NCBI GenBank assembly: GCA_018894105.1
Contig: CM032124.1
Location: 3,209,501-3,273,500 of the forward strand
DNA from: Jacaranda mimosifolia
Lineage: Eukaryota > Streptophyta > Magnoliopsida > Lamiales > Bignoniaceae
Length of the DNA stretch: 64,000 nt
Direction of reading: 5' to 3'
In this document: positions 35,331 to 49,118 of the stretch, piece after piece
Layout of the letters: every line of letters begins with the position of its first letter
Position numbering within the stretch: the first letter of the stretch is position 1
Position numbers and translations under genes: made by a program
Notes under the pieces: generated by a model
Seen by the model: the letters and a program-made list of their open reading frames with translations, nothing else
The model's database searches: none
What the model was told of the DNA's origin: nothing

Positions 35331-37844
35331 TCTATATCTATATCTATACTCTATATCTATATCTCTATACTCTATATATATATGACCTACTACGTATAAA
35401 AGTATGAATTGGTATAATAATTTTTTTCCCTTTTATGTGAGGACAAAAACATTGATCTCAAATAAAATTATCACATTTAGTACACATGGTTTAATGGAAA
35501 TTACCACCATTAAATCAAGTCTTTCAATTTAAATAATGTATATACATCAAATGTATATACCTTGTATTTAAACTCATAGAAAATAATAACTATAATTAAT
35601 TAAATCAAGTTTTCATCTTACGTAATGTATGCACATCAAATATATATATATATATCATTGTATTTATTATATTTGTTATAAATTAAATATATTTTTTTAA
35701 TAAATTTATAATAAATAATAATGTAGTCTTTCAACTTAAATAATATATAAACATCAAATGCATATACATTGTATTTAGACTCATAGAAAATAATAACTAT
35801 AATTAAGTAAATTAAGTCTTTCATCTTAAATAATGTATATACATCATGTATATCATTGTATTTATTATATTTGTTACAAACTAAATATATTTTTAATTAG
35901 AATTATATAAAATATTAATGACATTGAAATTAATTAAATAAATTTTCTGCTTAACAAATGTAATCATATATATTGAAACTACCATGCCTAATGCACATAG
36001 TTTATTGATAATTACAATCAAATTAAGTTTATTTTTAATTACACTCGTAAAAAAATAATAACTATAATTAACAAGTTTTCCCACTTAACAAATGTATATA
36101 CATTGCATTTATTAAATTTATTTCAAATTAAGTGGATTTTTAACCAGACGTACAGAAAATAAAAATTATATTAAAATTAATTAAATGAAAATTTCCTATA
36201 TAGTAAATATAATTACTTATACTGAAATTTATCCTTCTATCAACATATTTAGTTTGGCTTATAGAAAATAAAAATTAAATTAAAATTAAGTAATTAAATT
36301 ACATCCCCATCTAATGAAACTATTACTATCACATTCAATACACGGTTGTATGGTAAACTATAGCTAAATTTGCTTTATCGGACTCATAGCAAATAATAAC
36401 TAAATTTAAATTAATTAAGAAAAAATCAATTGATCAGGAAAATATGATAGTCTATAAATACATTTGTGTAGATATTATTTCTGTGTTGTCCCTCAAAAAT
36501 AAGAAAAGAAATATTTATATATATGAAAATATGTGTTCAATTCAAATATAATAGTACATTTAATATGGCAATGAACAAAAATAGATTAAGTCTTACAATC
36601 ATATGTTTAAATATTGATGAGAAAAAATATCATAATATTTTATAAATATATTTTTACAAATATAGGTTCTCCTCCAAAATAAAAAGAGAAAAATATTTAT
36701 TATATATCACGTGTCAAACTCATATATAATAAAGTATGTTTATTTAATTTTTTTATCTTTTCATTTATTTGTGTATTTATATATATATATATTAAATATA
36801 TTTTGATTCATTTTTACAAATAATGATGTTTACATTTTATTTCCTTGAAAACTAATACCAAAAAATGCTTTCATGTTGTATCAAAAATTTGAAAAAATTT
36901 CTTAATCTTATTTATTTAAGTTAAAAGCCCAAAAATGGGTAAAAGAAAAAAAGAAAAAGGAATATATAGTTGATAACTCTATTAGAAGTCGTGAAAAAAA
37001 AAATAAACTAAAATTTTATTTCTTTAAATAGTTTTTTAAAATAAATTGTTTTTCAATATTAACTTTCAATAATTATTTTTAAAAGGCAACAGGATAGAAA
37101 TATATATAATTTATCTTTATCAAATAACATTTTGAAGGATCAAACTAAATTTTTTATTTGGGGCATGATGGATAATGAGGAAGACCTCGCCAAGATCAAG
37201 TTTTACATGACTTAACTAATCATGTAATAAACATTATTAAAGTATTTATCAGCAATATAACAAGTATAATTCACTTATTATATAATTGTCTTGAACTTGG
37301 TCATATTTAATTAAGATTTGAATTTTTTCAACAAAGTATGTAATATTATTGGATAAGTTATGCAATTCAAACTATTAAGTTTCAAAAATATTTATTCAAT
37401 TTTAATAATAACATTAATATGGTATAGTGAAATATTTTCTATCAATTTATAATAGAATATCAAAAAATGCAGTTGATTGGATAAAATATCATATTAGTTC
37501 ATATGTCTCCATTCATACCCTACAAAATGTACTCCCTAGATGTGAAGTATATATCCCATTAAATAGATAGTATTCAACAGTAAAAAATTCTTATTTTTTG
37601 TATTGTTAAATATTAAATAATTAATAAAATACAAATATTTATTTCAAACAATGATTTTCATTAATAATTCATGTATATATTATATTAATAGCCAAATTAA
37701 TTCATAATCCAACTCTTACACATTTATAAACCAGCACACTTTTAAAGAAATAATTTTCACACTTTTTTTACAAAAAAAGTAATAGAATAATATAATATTA
37801 AAAAATACACAATGATATCTAAAGGTTTAAAAGACCAAAATTTG

Positions 37845-38267
37845 AGGGCTTGTTTGTTTAAATTTTGGAGCGTTTTGCCAAAAAATGGTTTTTGGGTAGT
37901 GGAATTGGGGACTGTGATGGTTGTTTATTTGTATTTTGGGTGGTACGTGGAGAATATTTTGAGTGAAAATTATTTGTTTGGTTGTGTTTTGAGAGGAGAC
38001 AAAATGTCACATCAACAAATTTTAATTGGGCTAGTAGGGTGAAATTGATATTTTAAAATTATTTATATATGTGTATATATTTATTGGATAGGGAGAACAA
38101 AAAATGAAAGGATTAGATATTGGGGAATTAGTAGAAAATGAATTGGGATGGTATTTTGGGCCTTTTTGGGTGTGTTTTGGGAGTAGGGTTGAAGAATGTG
38201 TATGATTTGTTTATTTATATTTTGAGAGTTGGAAAACAAATTGGGAGTTGACAACCAAACAAGGCCT
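37845..38267. mobile_element. MITE with GGGCTTGTTTG ends
   Basis: The left end AGGGCTTGTTTGTTT and the complement of the right end AGGCCTTGTTTGGTT form imperfect inverted repeats. A clean target duplication was not found. The 76-codon open frame inside (37812-38042) is TE-derived and not a gene. Confidence 0.5.
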
Positions 38268-38294
38268 GGCTTTCTCTTTTTTTGGCTTAACTAA

Positions 38295-41200
38295 TCTAAT
38301 GTATATATATAAAGTAAAATGATGTTCAAGCCTATATTAAGTATCTTTGTTATGTGGCAATGATGTGGACAAATTATTTTTGTTTCTTTTTGCCATGTCA
38401 AATATTTCCATGTATAATATATGTAACTCCTTTTATATGTATTTACATATTTTCATATTTCTCTTCTCCTCATGTAAATATATGTCCATATAATATATGT
38501 ATATATAACTTTTTATATTAATTTTTGTAACTCCGAATATTTATATACACTTTTTGTAACTTCTTCATTATATATGGAAATATATTGAATAAAATTTGTA
38601 TATTCAATATTGGTATATTTATACCAAATATACAATTTTTATTTAATAAATTTTGTCTTCAATTGATCTTTTCAAAATTTATTAATATAACTTTTATATG
38701 TTTGGTGTTTACACTTTTATTCCTCCAATTATAATTTTAAAATTGTATGTATTATGAAATTCTAAAATTTTTCCTTTAATTCATGCCTTAAATATAAGTA
38801 TTCTATTTGTATAAACAAGACCCAAAGAAGGCGATTCAATCAATACATTAAAAGAAAAAAAAAAAAAAACATTAAAACTTACCATTACAATCAACTTACT
38901 AAAAATAACGAAAATTGCAAAGCAAAAATCACTCCCCCAATCAAATGCCATCAATTGGGTGCTTCTATATGTACACGGGTGTTTTAAAAATCACTCACCC
39001 ATCAATTGCCGTCAGTTGAATAGCAAAAATTACTCACCCCTTTAATCAGTCATTATTGCCTTTAGTATTTAAGAATAATTGATATATTATAATTTAATTC
39101 AAAAAATTATACTTTTTAATCAATTATTATTGTCTCTCTATATTTAGTTCAAAATTTTTTACCTTAATTTAATATTTTTTAAATTATATTTTATACCATA
39201 AATTAATATTTTAATTAAGTTAAGTTCCTTGATTTAAGCTCATAATCCCTACAAGTAATACATACTAAAAATAGCCAACATGCAATACACTAAGTTAGTT
39301 AAATATTAGTACAATTTTTTTTTCTTTTGTCCTCACTTGTATAGGATCATTTGCTTGGTGAGTTATTTTTATTTTTTGGTTTTTGCATGTGTTTTGTAAT
39401 TTTTCATATGATTTATTAATATTAATAATTTTTATGTTTGTGATCTAGGTTAATTTATGAAAGAAATTTGAAGTCTCGATTTTTGTGGTAAATTAAAATT
39501 TTATATTTAGTTTTTGCTTTCGATCGACTTTTTTTTTTTTTTTTTTACTTTTTTAATATTATAATTTTCCTTTAACCCATGATTTTTTTATTTTTAATTA
39601 ATTTTTCATTTTGATGTTCTAAGAATATTCCATAAATTTATGTAACTATGAAATTTGAAAAGTATTTTTTCATATATCTTAATAATAGTTATTATGAAAT
39701 AATTATTGAGAGGACCCATAAAATTTATTTTTTTCTTATATTCATTTTGTTTGATTTTATTCTTTTAAAAAAATTTGTTTGTTTTCGATTATTGAAGTAA
39801 AAGTGTGGGAGATTGTCCTACCTCACATATGGAAAAAAGTGTTTGAGGAATAGACATGCAATAGTTGTCAATTTGTTTTGCTTTATACTTATTGTTTTGC
39901 TGATTTTCTATTTTGTAATTTACATTTAGTTTTCTAATTTTATAAATTTTTATATCTATGACACAGGTTAATTTATAAGGAAAATTGGGGTCTCAATTGT
40001 GTGGTAAGTTATTTTATTTCTACTAACTACATAAAATTTTGTCATTGATTGATTTGTTTACCTCTTTTTGTGTTATGAATTTACTTTAGTTCGTGGATTG
40101 TGTATTTTTATTATTTTGAATGTCCAATTTGTATCATTTAATGCTCCCACCACTTCCCCAACTCAACAAAACACATAGATAGACAGAAGTTAATCAAATT
40201 AATTGATTGAAAGACAGGAGAAATAATATAAATAATATAATTTTCTATTATATGTGAAGGATATATCTTTAAAAAAAAAATTATTTTCACTATCGATATA
40301 TAGGCAGACTATTTTTACTAGGCATATCTTTAAAAAATTATCTCAAGATATAGGGTGTTTTTTATAGTTCTTAAATTTAACCAATATTTAGAATTACATC
40401 TGATTACAGTTTCTAGCTAGCTAAACATTTACATTGTGCGTGCTAATTAAATGCTTTTATTTTAAGTTCAATTAATACATATATTTCATTTTTCATTCAC
40501 ATATAATTTTATTCTTTTTTTTTCACATTGTATTATCCATCTCTATAATGTTATAGACACATTCCACTATTTTTCTCATTCATGAGACAATTAGTTGAAT
40601 TGATAAAAAAGGCATATTCTAATGTGAGAAAATTTATAAGAAGTATATATATCTTTAAGAGCAAGGACATATATATAAAGATATCTATATATATGCAGTA
40701 TTAATAATAATAAAAAATAATGTTGGTAAAATAATAAATAATAATTTAGAGTTATTTTACTTAAGCTTTATTATCAAATACTTTTTTTTTTAAAAAAAAC
40801 TTATAATTTCAATTTTTTATTTTTCCACTCTTTTTCTCATTCATGAGACATCTAGCTGAATAGATAAAAATTAGTACATTGATTTTTAAGGTAGCATGGA
40901 AATTTCATTGTCATATATGCATAGGTTATAATTCTTATGGTATGATGTGTTCTTTTTTCAGGAAGCATATAAATAAATTTTTAATTGGTCAATATCAAGA
41001 TTTGAGTCTAACTGGAATGAAGAAGTTATTAAAATCAATTCATCGCGTGAGGTATGTATGATAATTGTTGTTAGATAATTGAATATTTATTTTATATTAT
41101 ATAGTTATTATGATTAAACATTCAATTGTAATTTTTTAGAAAAAAGGTTGATAAACGTCGTAAAGCAAAAATAAGCAAGGTATATTCAATTTACTTCACT

Positions 41201-41851
41201 TGACATATTCCTATTACAGAAGTAATCAATATATACATAAATCATCTATATGTTTAATGCAGTTCTACAAATATATTTTTTGAAAAAAGTTTAATGAGTG
41301 TGAAAGAGATATTGAGGTATGTATATTTTTATAAGTAATCCATTAACTTTATAAAGTAATTTACATCGAGTAATTATTTATTTATTTATTTTTATAGAAA
41401 TGCAATAACACATGAGCTTTGACAGCTGTTATATGGATAAAAGACATACATGGTAAGTTTTATATATTTCGTATTTACATAATATATATTGGATTATAGA
41501 TATTAAAGATTTTATTACTTTATTTTAAACGCTGCTTTCTTTAAATATATTTTTTCGTGTAGGCTAAATATGAAGATTTGCAGGGAATGGAGCAACTCCA
41601 AGAACATTTGATTTGATGATTATAAATCTCATTTAAATTAAATATTTTTAAATATTACGTATTTCGACTATTAAATTGTTTGCAATAAAACTTCTATTAA
41701 ATTTTTCTAATTTAGTATTTTTATTTAATATTTGTAGTATTTGTATGATTAATTATAAGAAATACAAGTATTAATTATAATTACTATTAAATATAATAAA
41801 ATTTTAAATGATCAAATCATTTTCCGGTGCAATGCACAGGTTAAAAACTAG
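38295..41851 (+). mobile_element. nested Helitron (~3.6 kb)
   Basis: The 3' end CCGGTGCAATGCACAGG (hairpin) followed by TTAAAAACTAG|T is a textbook Helitron terminus. A fitting left end is TCTAATGTATATATATAAAG after A at 38294. The start is inferred and the end is firm. An open frame at 40879-41061 is of unknown meaning. Confidence 0.6.
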
Positions 41852-42454
41852 TAAGAGATGAAAGTGAAAACAGAATCATTATAAATAAATCGAATACATA
41901 AGAAAATTTTTCTTTTTCTAATTTTAGATTAAAAACAAGTGAAACATTAAAAATCTAAGATTAAATAAGTAATATAAGTTTTATTTATTTATCTAAATTT
42001 ACAGAAAATTAATTTATAAATTGCCCTAAATCATATGAGTCATATTTTTAGTTTTATTTCACAAATGACAATCGAAATATATTGTTTAAAAAATCAAAAA
42101 GAACTTCTCAATTAACAAAAAGTAAAATTAGAAATTAAATTAAAATTATGGAATTACAACTGGCTCAAATTAATTCATGAGAATGATAGAGAATAAGTTA
42201 AAAAATAAAAGCTTCTTCAAATATCACCTAAAAATGAAAGAATTCAATAGTTGGCAACTATTAATCATTGTATTCTAAAAGATACATATACATTGTGTTT
42301 TTTAATTAAGATATGTTTTATTGTAGTCATTATTCAATTTACATGTTTTTATTGTTTCTTTTTTTAGTAAAGGGTACTTAAAATGGTAATGAATCGATAA
42401 ACGTATGTCTTTAATCAATTTGATGTTTTAGTTAATTTAATATTAGATATTATG

Positions 42455-45292
42455 ATATATGTAGCACCCCCTCTCGAGACAATGCCCAAGTTGAGGCGCC
42501 ACCAATTCAGTCTTAAATACAATTCAAATAATAACTAGAAAACCTGTAATTTAACCATCTCAAAGGAGAACAAGTCATCCTAGCCCAAAAGAACATTTCA
42601 TAGAGCAAAATATATATACATATCAAGTGACTTAAACTCCATACATACAATCCCATTACATTCTTCAGATAATTGTCTCGATTAGGTGTTTACTATATAC
42701 ACAACCATGACACATAATCTATTACAAGATAACATCCAAACCCTAGGCATGAACTCTGACTTCTCACTTAGTCCTGTCTGGAAAACAAATAACAACAAAG
42801 AAGGGTAAGTCCTAAGGACTTAGTGAGGGAAAAGAAAATAATAAGATTTACAAGGAAAATTAATGAGATACAACTATCGATGAACAACTTATTAACAACA
42901 AGAAGGAAAATGACAGACAACAATCAAAGACAGTTCGGTAACAATAAGAGTTTCAACATAAATCAACATGGTACCGAGTACATGTGATATCAATTTAACA
43001 AACTGTATAGATACTAGTACTGAACGTTAGTACAGTAGGAATAATACTTCTTTATTGCTCCATTGCTCGAGCACTCAGCTCGAGCGGGTAATTAACTTGT
43101 CTTATGGCATGGTCGACAGCATGCCAAATCCCAACACTCACAGTTAACTACCTGTAAGTTAGGATTTTTGGTGGGTTCTAGCCGGAAAGACTTATGTCCG
43201 TAGGTTCGTTCCGCTAGGTCGTCTTTCTAGACCTAGCCACATGGGACCATTCCCCCCGTGGCGTCCCTCCGGGTGATATCCCTCCCATGTCGTCCCATGG
43301 GTTAGTATCCGCCCATAACTTCCCATGGGTTAGTATAATGTAATGCCACCATGGTAGAATAATTTACAAATATGCCAACAACGCAATCAACAAGACACTT
43401 GAACGATCAACATGTTTAATAGAAGCTAACAAGTAGTACGGGGTCAGCCGAAAAGGTTGTGGAGTACAAGGGATAGAAAGCGAATAATATTTTAAGAGTT
43501 CTGGACACCAAAACAGAAGCAAGTAATAACCCACATAGGGGTGTACAACAACACAGATAACAGATAATCACCGAGATTTCAAGAAAAATGGTATAGTTAG
43601 CACAGAACAGAAACCCTCATAGGAGTTATCACAACAACGAATATTTATAACTAATGCCAAAGCGGCAGACCCTCACAGGGGTGCAACAATTAACGAGTAA
43701 GCTTACACAAGGCAATAACCTAGAGTGGGAGACCCTCACCTCCGTAGTCTCAAAGACCATCACAGTCAATAGCTTACTGGTCCACTAAACTCACTTCCTC
43801 GTCACCTAACCAAAAGAGTACATTTATAATCAAAATCTACATTCGACCTGAATAACCTTCAATTATCATAATTCGCTACATACTATCTATATAAGATTAA
43901 TAACTACCCACTCAATTCAGTATTAGAATTCGCCTAGAATTATCATCTAGGAAATACACCAATAATGCTACCAACTTAATATAAATTACAGGGTTCTTAA
44001 TGATACAAGCTATAGATATAACCAATTCAATTCCATATTGGTATTCTAAGCAGTGATAATAAGCCGTTTAACTCGATAACCCAATTATTTTTATTAAGGC
44101 CCATTTTTTTTTTTTCAAATTTAGGGTTTTCCTAACTAAATTAACTCAACAATTCCCCATTTATCACATTTGATACAATTTTAGGGTCCAAAAATTCAAC
44201 ATCAACCATGCATGAAACACTTGTACTACCTAAAAAAATTCGAAATTGATTATTCAAAAGTATAAGTGTTATAAGTGAATGAAAATATATACAAAGCCTA
44301 ATCTCAAAACCGATCTTTTATCGCAAAACACACAATCGAGACCTCGAAATCACGAACCGATCGCACCACCATGACCACCGTGATGAGAAGTTTTTGTTTG
44401 GGCGCAGTCGCGCCGCAAGCCACCGGTTGCCGCCGTCTGCCACCACCGAAAAATGTCAAGACCACTAGCGTTTGCTTCCTTTCTTCCTTCTGAATCCAAT
44501 GGTACCTTTAGTTTTCATATTCAAGGCCGGGAAGGCCCTTAATCGTAGCCCAAAAGTTTCAGCTTCACTTCCAGCCGTCGTGCTTATAATGGCCGTTTCT
44601 GCCGCCGCCGCTGCTCTACTCCTCCATGCAAGGCCACCAGCTCATTCTCTGCACCAAAGGCTTTTTGAACCACCGCCCAGATCGTCCGTCCGACCCCGAC
44701 TTGCCACTGATCACTGCGGTCAGTTTTTCGGGTCTTCAAAACCGTGTTGCTTTGGTGCTGGGTTTGTGTATGTGTGGTGGTGGGTTTGCTAGGGCTGGTA
44801 AGGGAAGATGGTTGGTGAGGTTGGGTGTTGGAAAAGTCCGCTGGGAATGGCTACCAGTGAAGGCCGTTGGTGAGGGGAAGTGAAAGTGGTGTGGTGAAGA
44901 GGAAAACGGGTAAAGAAGAAGAAATGAAGAAAAATGAAGAAGGCTGGAATTTTATAAAATGTAATTTTTTGAAATTGCAATTTGACCCCTCAGCCTTAGG
45001 CAGTTAGTCAATTAAGTCCTTTAGCCTTTTAGCTATTTTTGAATCAGCCCCCAGCTTCCGTAGTGCCTCACATTAACCCATTTGACCTAAACTATTTCCA
45101 TGCAAACCCACAAAATTCTCAAAGTTAGCCCAATTAGGTCTTTTAAAATTTTTTATTGACCCCAAAACTTCCAAAATTTTTGCAATTGAGTCCTTTTCAA
45201 TTATTTTTTCAACTCTAAAATCTTATCAATAAATCTCTTATTTCTAAATCCTTATTTTCAAAAATACTGAATTTCAGGGGTGTTACAATATA
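42455..45292 (-). mobile_element. solo LTR, large gypsy-type, copy 2 (minus strand)
   Basis: LTR 42460-45287. Read on the minus strand it begins TGTAACACCCCTGAAATT and ends GGGGGTGCTACA. It is flanked by perfect ATATA duplications (42455-42459, 45288-45292). The GGTTAGGTGACGAGGA and ACTAAGTCCTTAGGACTTAC blocks match copy 3 at 60261, and short CCCCTGTGAGGG-like repeats occur in both. No internal domain. The open frames at 44472-44883 lie within the LTR and are not considered genes. Confidence 0.92.
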
Positions 45293-47502
45293 TATTTAAA
45301 ACATTATCGTGTATGGCTATTTTGAAAAAATTCATCAATATTTTTAAATATATGGACATAATTTTCTAATAATAATATTATTATAGTATATTTATTTTGA
45401 CAATTAAGGCTAGATAAAATGAAGAGAAAACATGCCACATCGAGTACTATAATGAGACAAGTACATATAGATAAAATTAAAGACTCCAAGAAATGAGAAA
45501 GTCGATTAAATTATCAAAGGAGAAAAAACATAAAAAATAATAAGTCGGCACTTCTCTTTCAACGCAGTTTTGAATGGAAAAGAGTTAATTCATAAAGAAT
45601 TCAATTGTCTATATTCACCAATTTATAGCTTCTGAGAGCATAGATGATCATTTCTTATTAATCAAATGTTAGTAATTTTTCAATAAATATGTACTTTATG
45701 ATTTTTCAATAAATATCATATATGCATGCAAATATTGTCATATGGAAAAATTTTAAATTTTAATCTCATTTTTTTATTAGGTTTGAGTATAATCCCGTGT
45801 GCTCGAAAACTCATGAATTAAGTAAGGTACTCAATTACATCCATTGCAATGCTCTAATATTTAAAAGAGCCTCGCACATTTCATCATGACAATAGAAAAA
45901 AATTAGACTTGCTTTTGTTTAAATGTCATATGAATTGCATAAGTTGTTTATTTCTCTACCAGAATAGGTTATTGACCTTCAAAAAAATATTTGAATCTTG
46001 AACTGTATATTTTCTTTTACTTCATATGATGTGAAATTAGATAAAGAATTTTTACGTACAACGATAGAGTTATACTTTTCAAATACAAAGCATAGTGTAT
46101 CATATAATCTTTCAGGGTTAATTATCAAATGAAAATAGGCAATGGTAACATTTTAGTTGTATTTTGCCAAAAAAAAGAAAATGAGATTAAGAATAAGAAA
46201 ATACTAAAAGAATCATATTTATTAGAAGCAATTATGAGAAAATACTAAAAGAATCAGATTTATTAGAAGCAATTATGAGAAAACCTATAGAATTTGTGAA
46301 GATAAATTCATATGCAAAATTCTTCAAAAGGTTCAATAATTACCTTTTAATGAACGATATTCAACTCCATATCTTAAAAAACATGAAACTAGACTAATTT
46401 AATTTATAATTCTCCAGATGTTTATCTAGTTGTTGTAATTTTGGTCGAAGAAATAACCATAATATATCAGTGGAACAAGATATTATTGTCTATGCACGTT
46501 GAGATCATAAATATAGAATAACATATTATCATGAATGTTACAACTATTATAATATCCACTTCTTTTCCCCAGAGGTGATATAGGATGATAACTAATCATT
46601 CAAAAAAGGGGTACCAAAACATCTAATGATGCAATTTGAAAGAACGATCTATCCAGCTAAATCTTATAAATAGTGCAATCATTGTTGGGGAACAGTAAAT
46701 ATGTTTATATCTTATTTTATAGTTTATTCCATTATTTATTACTCTTATATTGGGAAGAGATACTTGTTTTCTTTTTTGTATTAACATACAAAGTTTAACC
46801 AATGTAAAAAACAATATGTGGATCACTTATACAATTAAAAATTTAAAGTTTTAAACTAATATGAATATATGTTTGTCTATTCCTTATTATCAAGATTTTA
46901 AAATTTTTTCATATGAAAATTTTCATATTTGTAGATTATAATTTATTTATACAAAGATCAAGCTTTTGTTGTTGATCTCGTCGCAATTTCTTTGGGGAAA
47001 AAATTGCATAGATTCTTCAACTTAATAACATAAAATTAAAAACTACAAAATTGATTACTATCACTATGATCTACCAATTTCGATATTTGAATTACAATAA
47101 AGAATGCTGGATATTACCCTAAAAGGAGAGACATGGGGTAGTCAGGAAAAAGAATTAATTTTCAACATCTTTTATTAAGGATTCAAACAATATAAATATT
47201 GGTAAAATATTATGTTTGGAACAAACAATGTAGATATTGGAATGGAAGGAAGCTAAAAATGTAATAGGTTGTGGACACAGTGCCAATCTCATGGAAGAAG
47301 AAATAGATTATCTTAAATTGTTCTTAAATCATGCTAGAGGCCCAACATATTTTACAAGTTCAAATGATAATTTATTTTTTTATTTTTTAATTATCTATTT
47401 CATAAACATTTGAATAAAATATAAATAAAAAATAATTTATAAAATAAATAAATATAAAAATAATTAATAAATTACGTGCATTGCACGTGTGTACCTTTCT
47501 AG
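45293..47502. other. right part of the large Helitron, no gene
   Basis: AT-rich DNA between the solo LTR and the Helitron 3' end. A ~39-bp duplication of GAGAAAATACTAAAAGAATCA-type sequence lies at about 46195-46280. No coding region recognised. Confidence 0.5.
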
Positions 47503-49118
47503 TCTTGTAAAATTGACAAAAGTATGCAAAAGATGGAGCAATGGGGCTGCAGCCACTAATATTATAGAAACTGAGTTCCAAAAGTGCACTAGCTAATTAT
47601 TAGCAAACTGGCTGCAATCCTCTGCGCATGGGAAGGGGTGACTATGATAAAGAAAGTTTAGGGCTGAATTGTTTGTGTTCTATATATATATATATATATA
47701 TTATTTCAAAAATTAAATTGTGATTATTTGTATTATTTTTAATAAAAATGTTATTTATTTTTATTTTTATATTTATAAAAAATATATAATACATATTAAT
47801 TTAATATTAATTTTTCATTACATCATCATTTATTAACTTATTAAATAATTATTGTTTTCTATTTTTTCAAGATAATGGGGCCTACAATCAATTAAATAAT
47901 AATAATTAATATTATTACATTAAAATATTATTTTCAATCTACATTTTTCAAAATTTTCACAATCTTTATCCAATAACATTTTTATTTTTATATGCAAAAC
48001 AATAATAAAATAAAAATATATTTTAAAATAATGAAAACAGAAAATAAGAATGAAAACACAACCAATCCGACACTTAATGCTTTGATTTTTCCATTTTTTT
48101 TCCTTATCTTTTCTTTCCTTTCTGAGATTGGGGCTGCAATCCTTTCTGTATGACAAATGAGGCCTTCTGGAGAGAGCAATTGAGCAGAAAAATGAAACAC
48201 GGAAGCTTTCTAGAAAGGTTGCTTGCATTCTTTTTTTTTTTTTTTTTTTTGCCTGTAACATAATTTAAGGGGCTGTTTGGTTTTATTTTCATTTTTATTT
48301 TTACTTTTCAGCATTTTTATTTTAGTGAAAATTAGTTATGAGATGTGATGTGAAAATAAAAATGTGTTTGGATAAAATGTTTGGAAATATAGTGATTATA
48401 TTAGTTTTAATAGGTTGTAGGTGGAGAGAGATAGAAATAATGGAATAAAGAGAAAAAATATATAGATTATTGGAAAAAAATATATAGGTTATTGGAGAAT
48501 GCATTTTGAAAATAAAAATAAAAATAATGTTGGGTAAAAATGATTAAAAAATAATGTATTTTATTTTTGCAATAGTTGAAAAGGTGAGAGTGGGGTTTGA
48601 AAATAAAACCAAACAGCCTGTAAGCTTTCTAATAAAGTTGCAATCATTCTTGTTTTTTTATTTTTTATTTTTTTTCTGTAAAATAATTTAAGTAAAGTTT
48701 TGCTAGTGCATTTAGTTGAGCAAAAACTCACATATAGGGAATAATCATAAAATTCTTTCATGCTAAAGTCGGTTGATTAAAATCTTCTGAAATTGTATAG
48801 AAATAGCGATCATTATTAACATAAAATACAACATGTGTTGACGGAATCATAAAATACTTTTTCATTATTTTTTTAGACATATATACATATTAAAGTTCAA
48901 ATTGTTATTCACGAAAATATTATTAAGTTAATTAATTATTTAATAATTTATTTGTTATTTTAAAACAATTAAAAAATACATATATATTTCAAAATAGAAA
49001 CACAGCCAAATGTGCTCTTAGCTTGCAATTCAAAATAAACCAGGCTCCTACTTACTAAGAAGCCAATTAACCACCTCTCAACACAGTAAAATTTAGACAC
49101 TTCCGTGACGGATTATTA
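47503..49118. other. segmentally duplicated flank (paralog of 55327-56600)
   Basis: Shared blocks with the downstream copy: GCAAAAGATGGAGCA(A/G)TGGGGCTGC, GAAACTGAGTTCCAAAAGTG, CTAATTATTAGCAAACTGG, then GGGCTGCAATCCTTTCTGTA. This block is upstream of each NLR coiled-coil fragment. It contains the MITE at 48271 and poly-T tracts. Confidence 0.7.
48202..48692. mobile_element. 348-bp MITE (GGCTGTTTGGTTTTATTTTC ends) between ~70-bp direct repeats
   Basis: Inverted ends GGCTGTTTGGTTTTATTTTC are identical over 20 bp at 48271 and, as complement, at 48618. The flanks are themselves similar: (G)AAGCTTTCTA..AAGTTGC..CATTCTT, a poly-T tract, CTGTAA..ATAATTTAAG at 48202-48269 and again at 48620-48692. 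The class is uncertain; PIF- or hAT-like MITEs often share GGCTGTTTGG. Confidence 0.65.

Larger units (their letters stand above)
35331..47502 (+). mobile_element. 12.2-kb non-autonomous Helitron with nested insertions
   Basis: The left end starts TCTATATCTA directly after the host words CCAAAACTTCG. The right end is ACGTGCATTGCACGTGTGTA (hairpin), then CCTTTCTAG at 47502, then host TCTTGTAAAATTGAC. The empty site is in the paralogous flank of unit C, CCAAAACTTGA|TCTTGTAAAAT (55326/55327), so insertion was between A and T as Helitrons do, without target duplication. Interior: AT-rich arms (35345-37800) shared with the copy at 57638, a MITE (37845-38267), a nested Helitron (38295-41851) and a solo LTR (42460-45287). 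No Rep or helicase coding was seen. Small ORFs here are not recognised. About 47210-47400 resembles 59560-59760 of the other copy. Confidence 0.82.

Noticed and set aside
44472..44883. Open frames of about 85-106 codons
   Set aside because: They lie inside the solo LTR 42460-45287, which has perfect target duplications.
35331..47502. Possible captured genes or Rep/helicase in the Helitron
   Set aside because: No frame longer than about 106 codons and none resembled Rep, helicase or a host gene.
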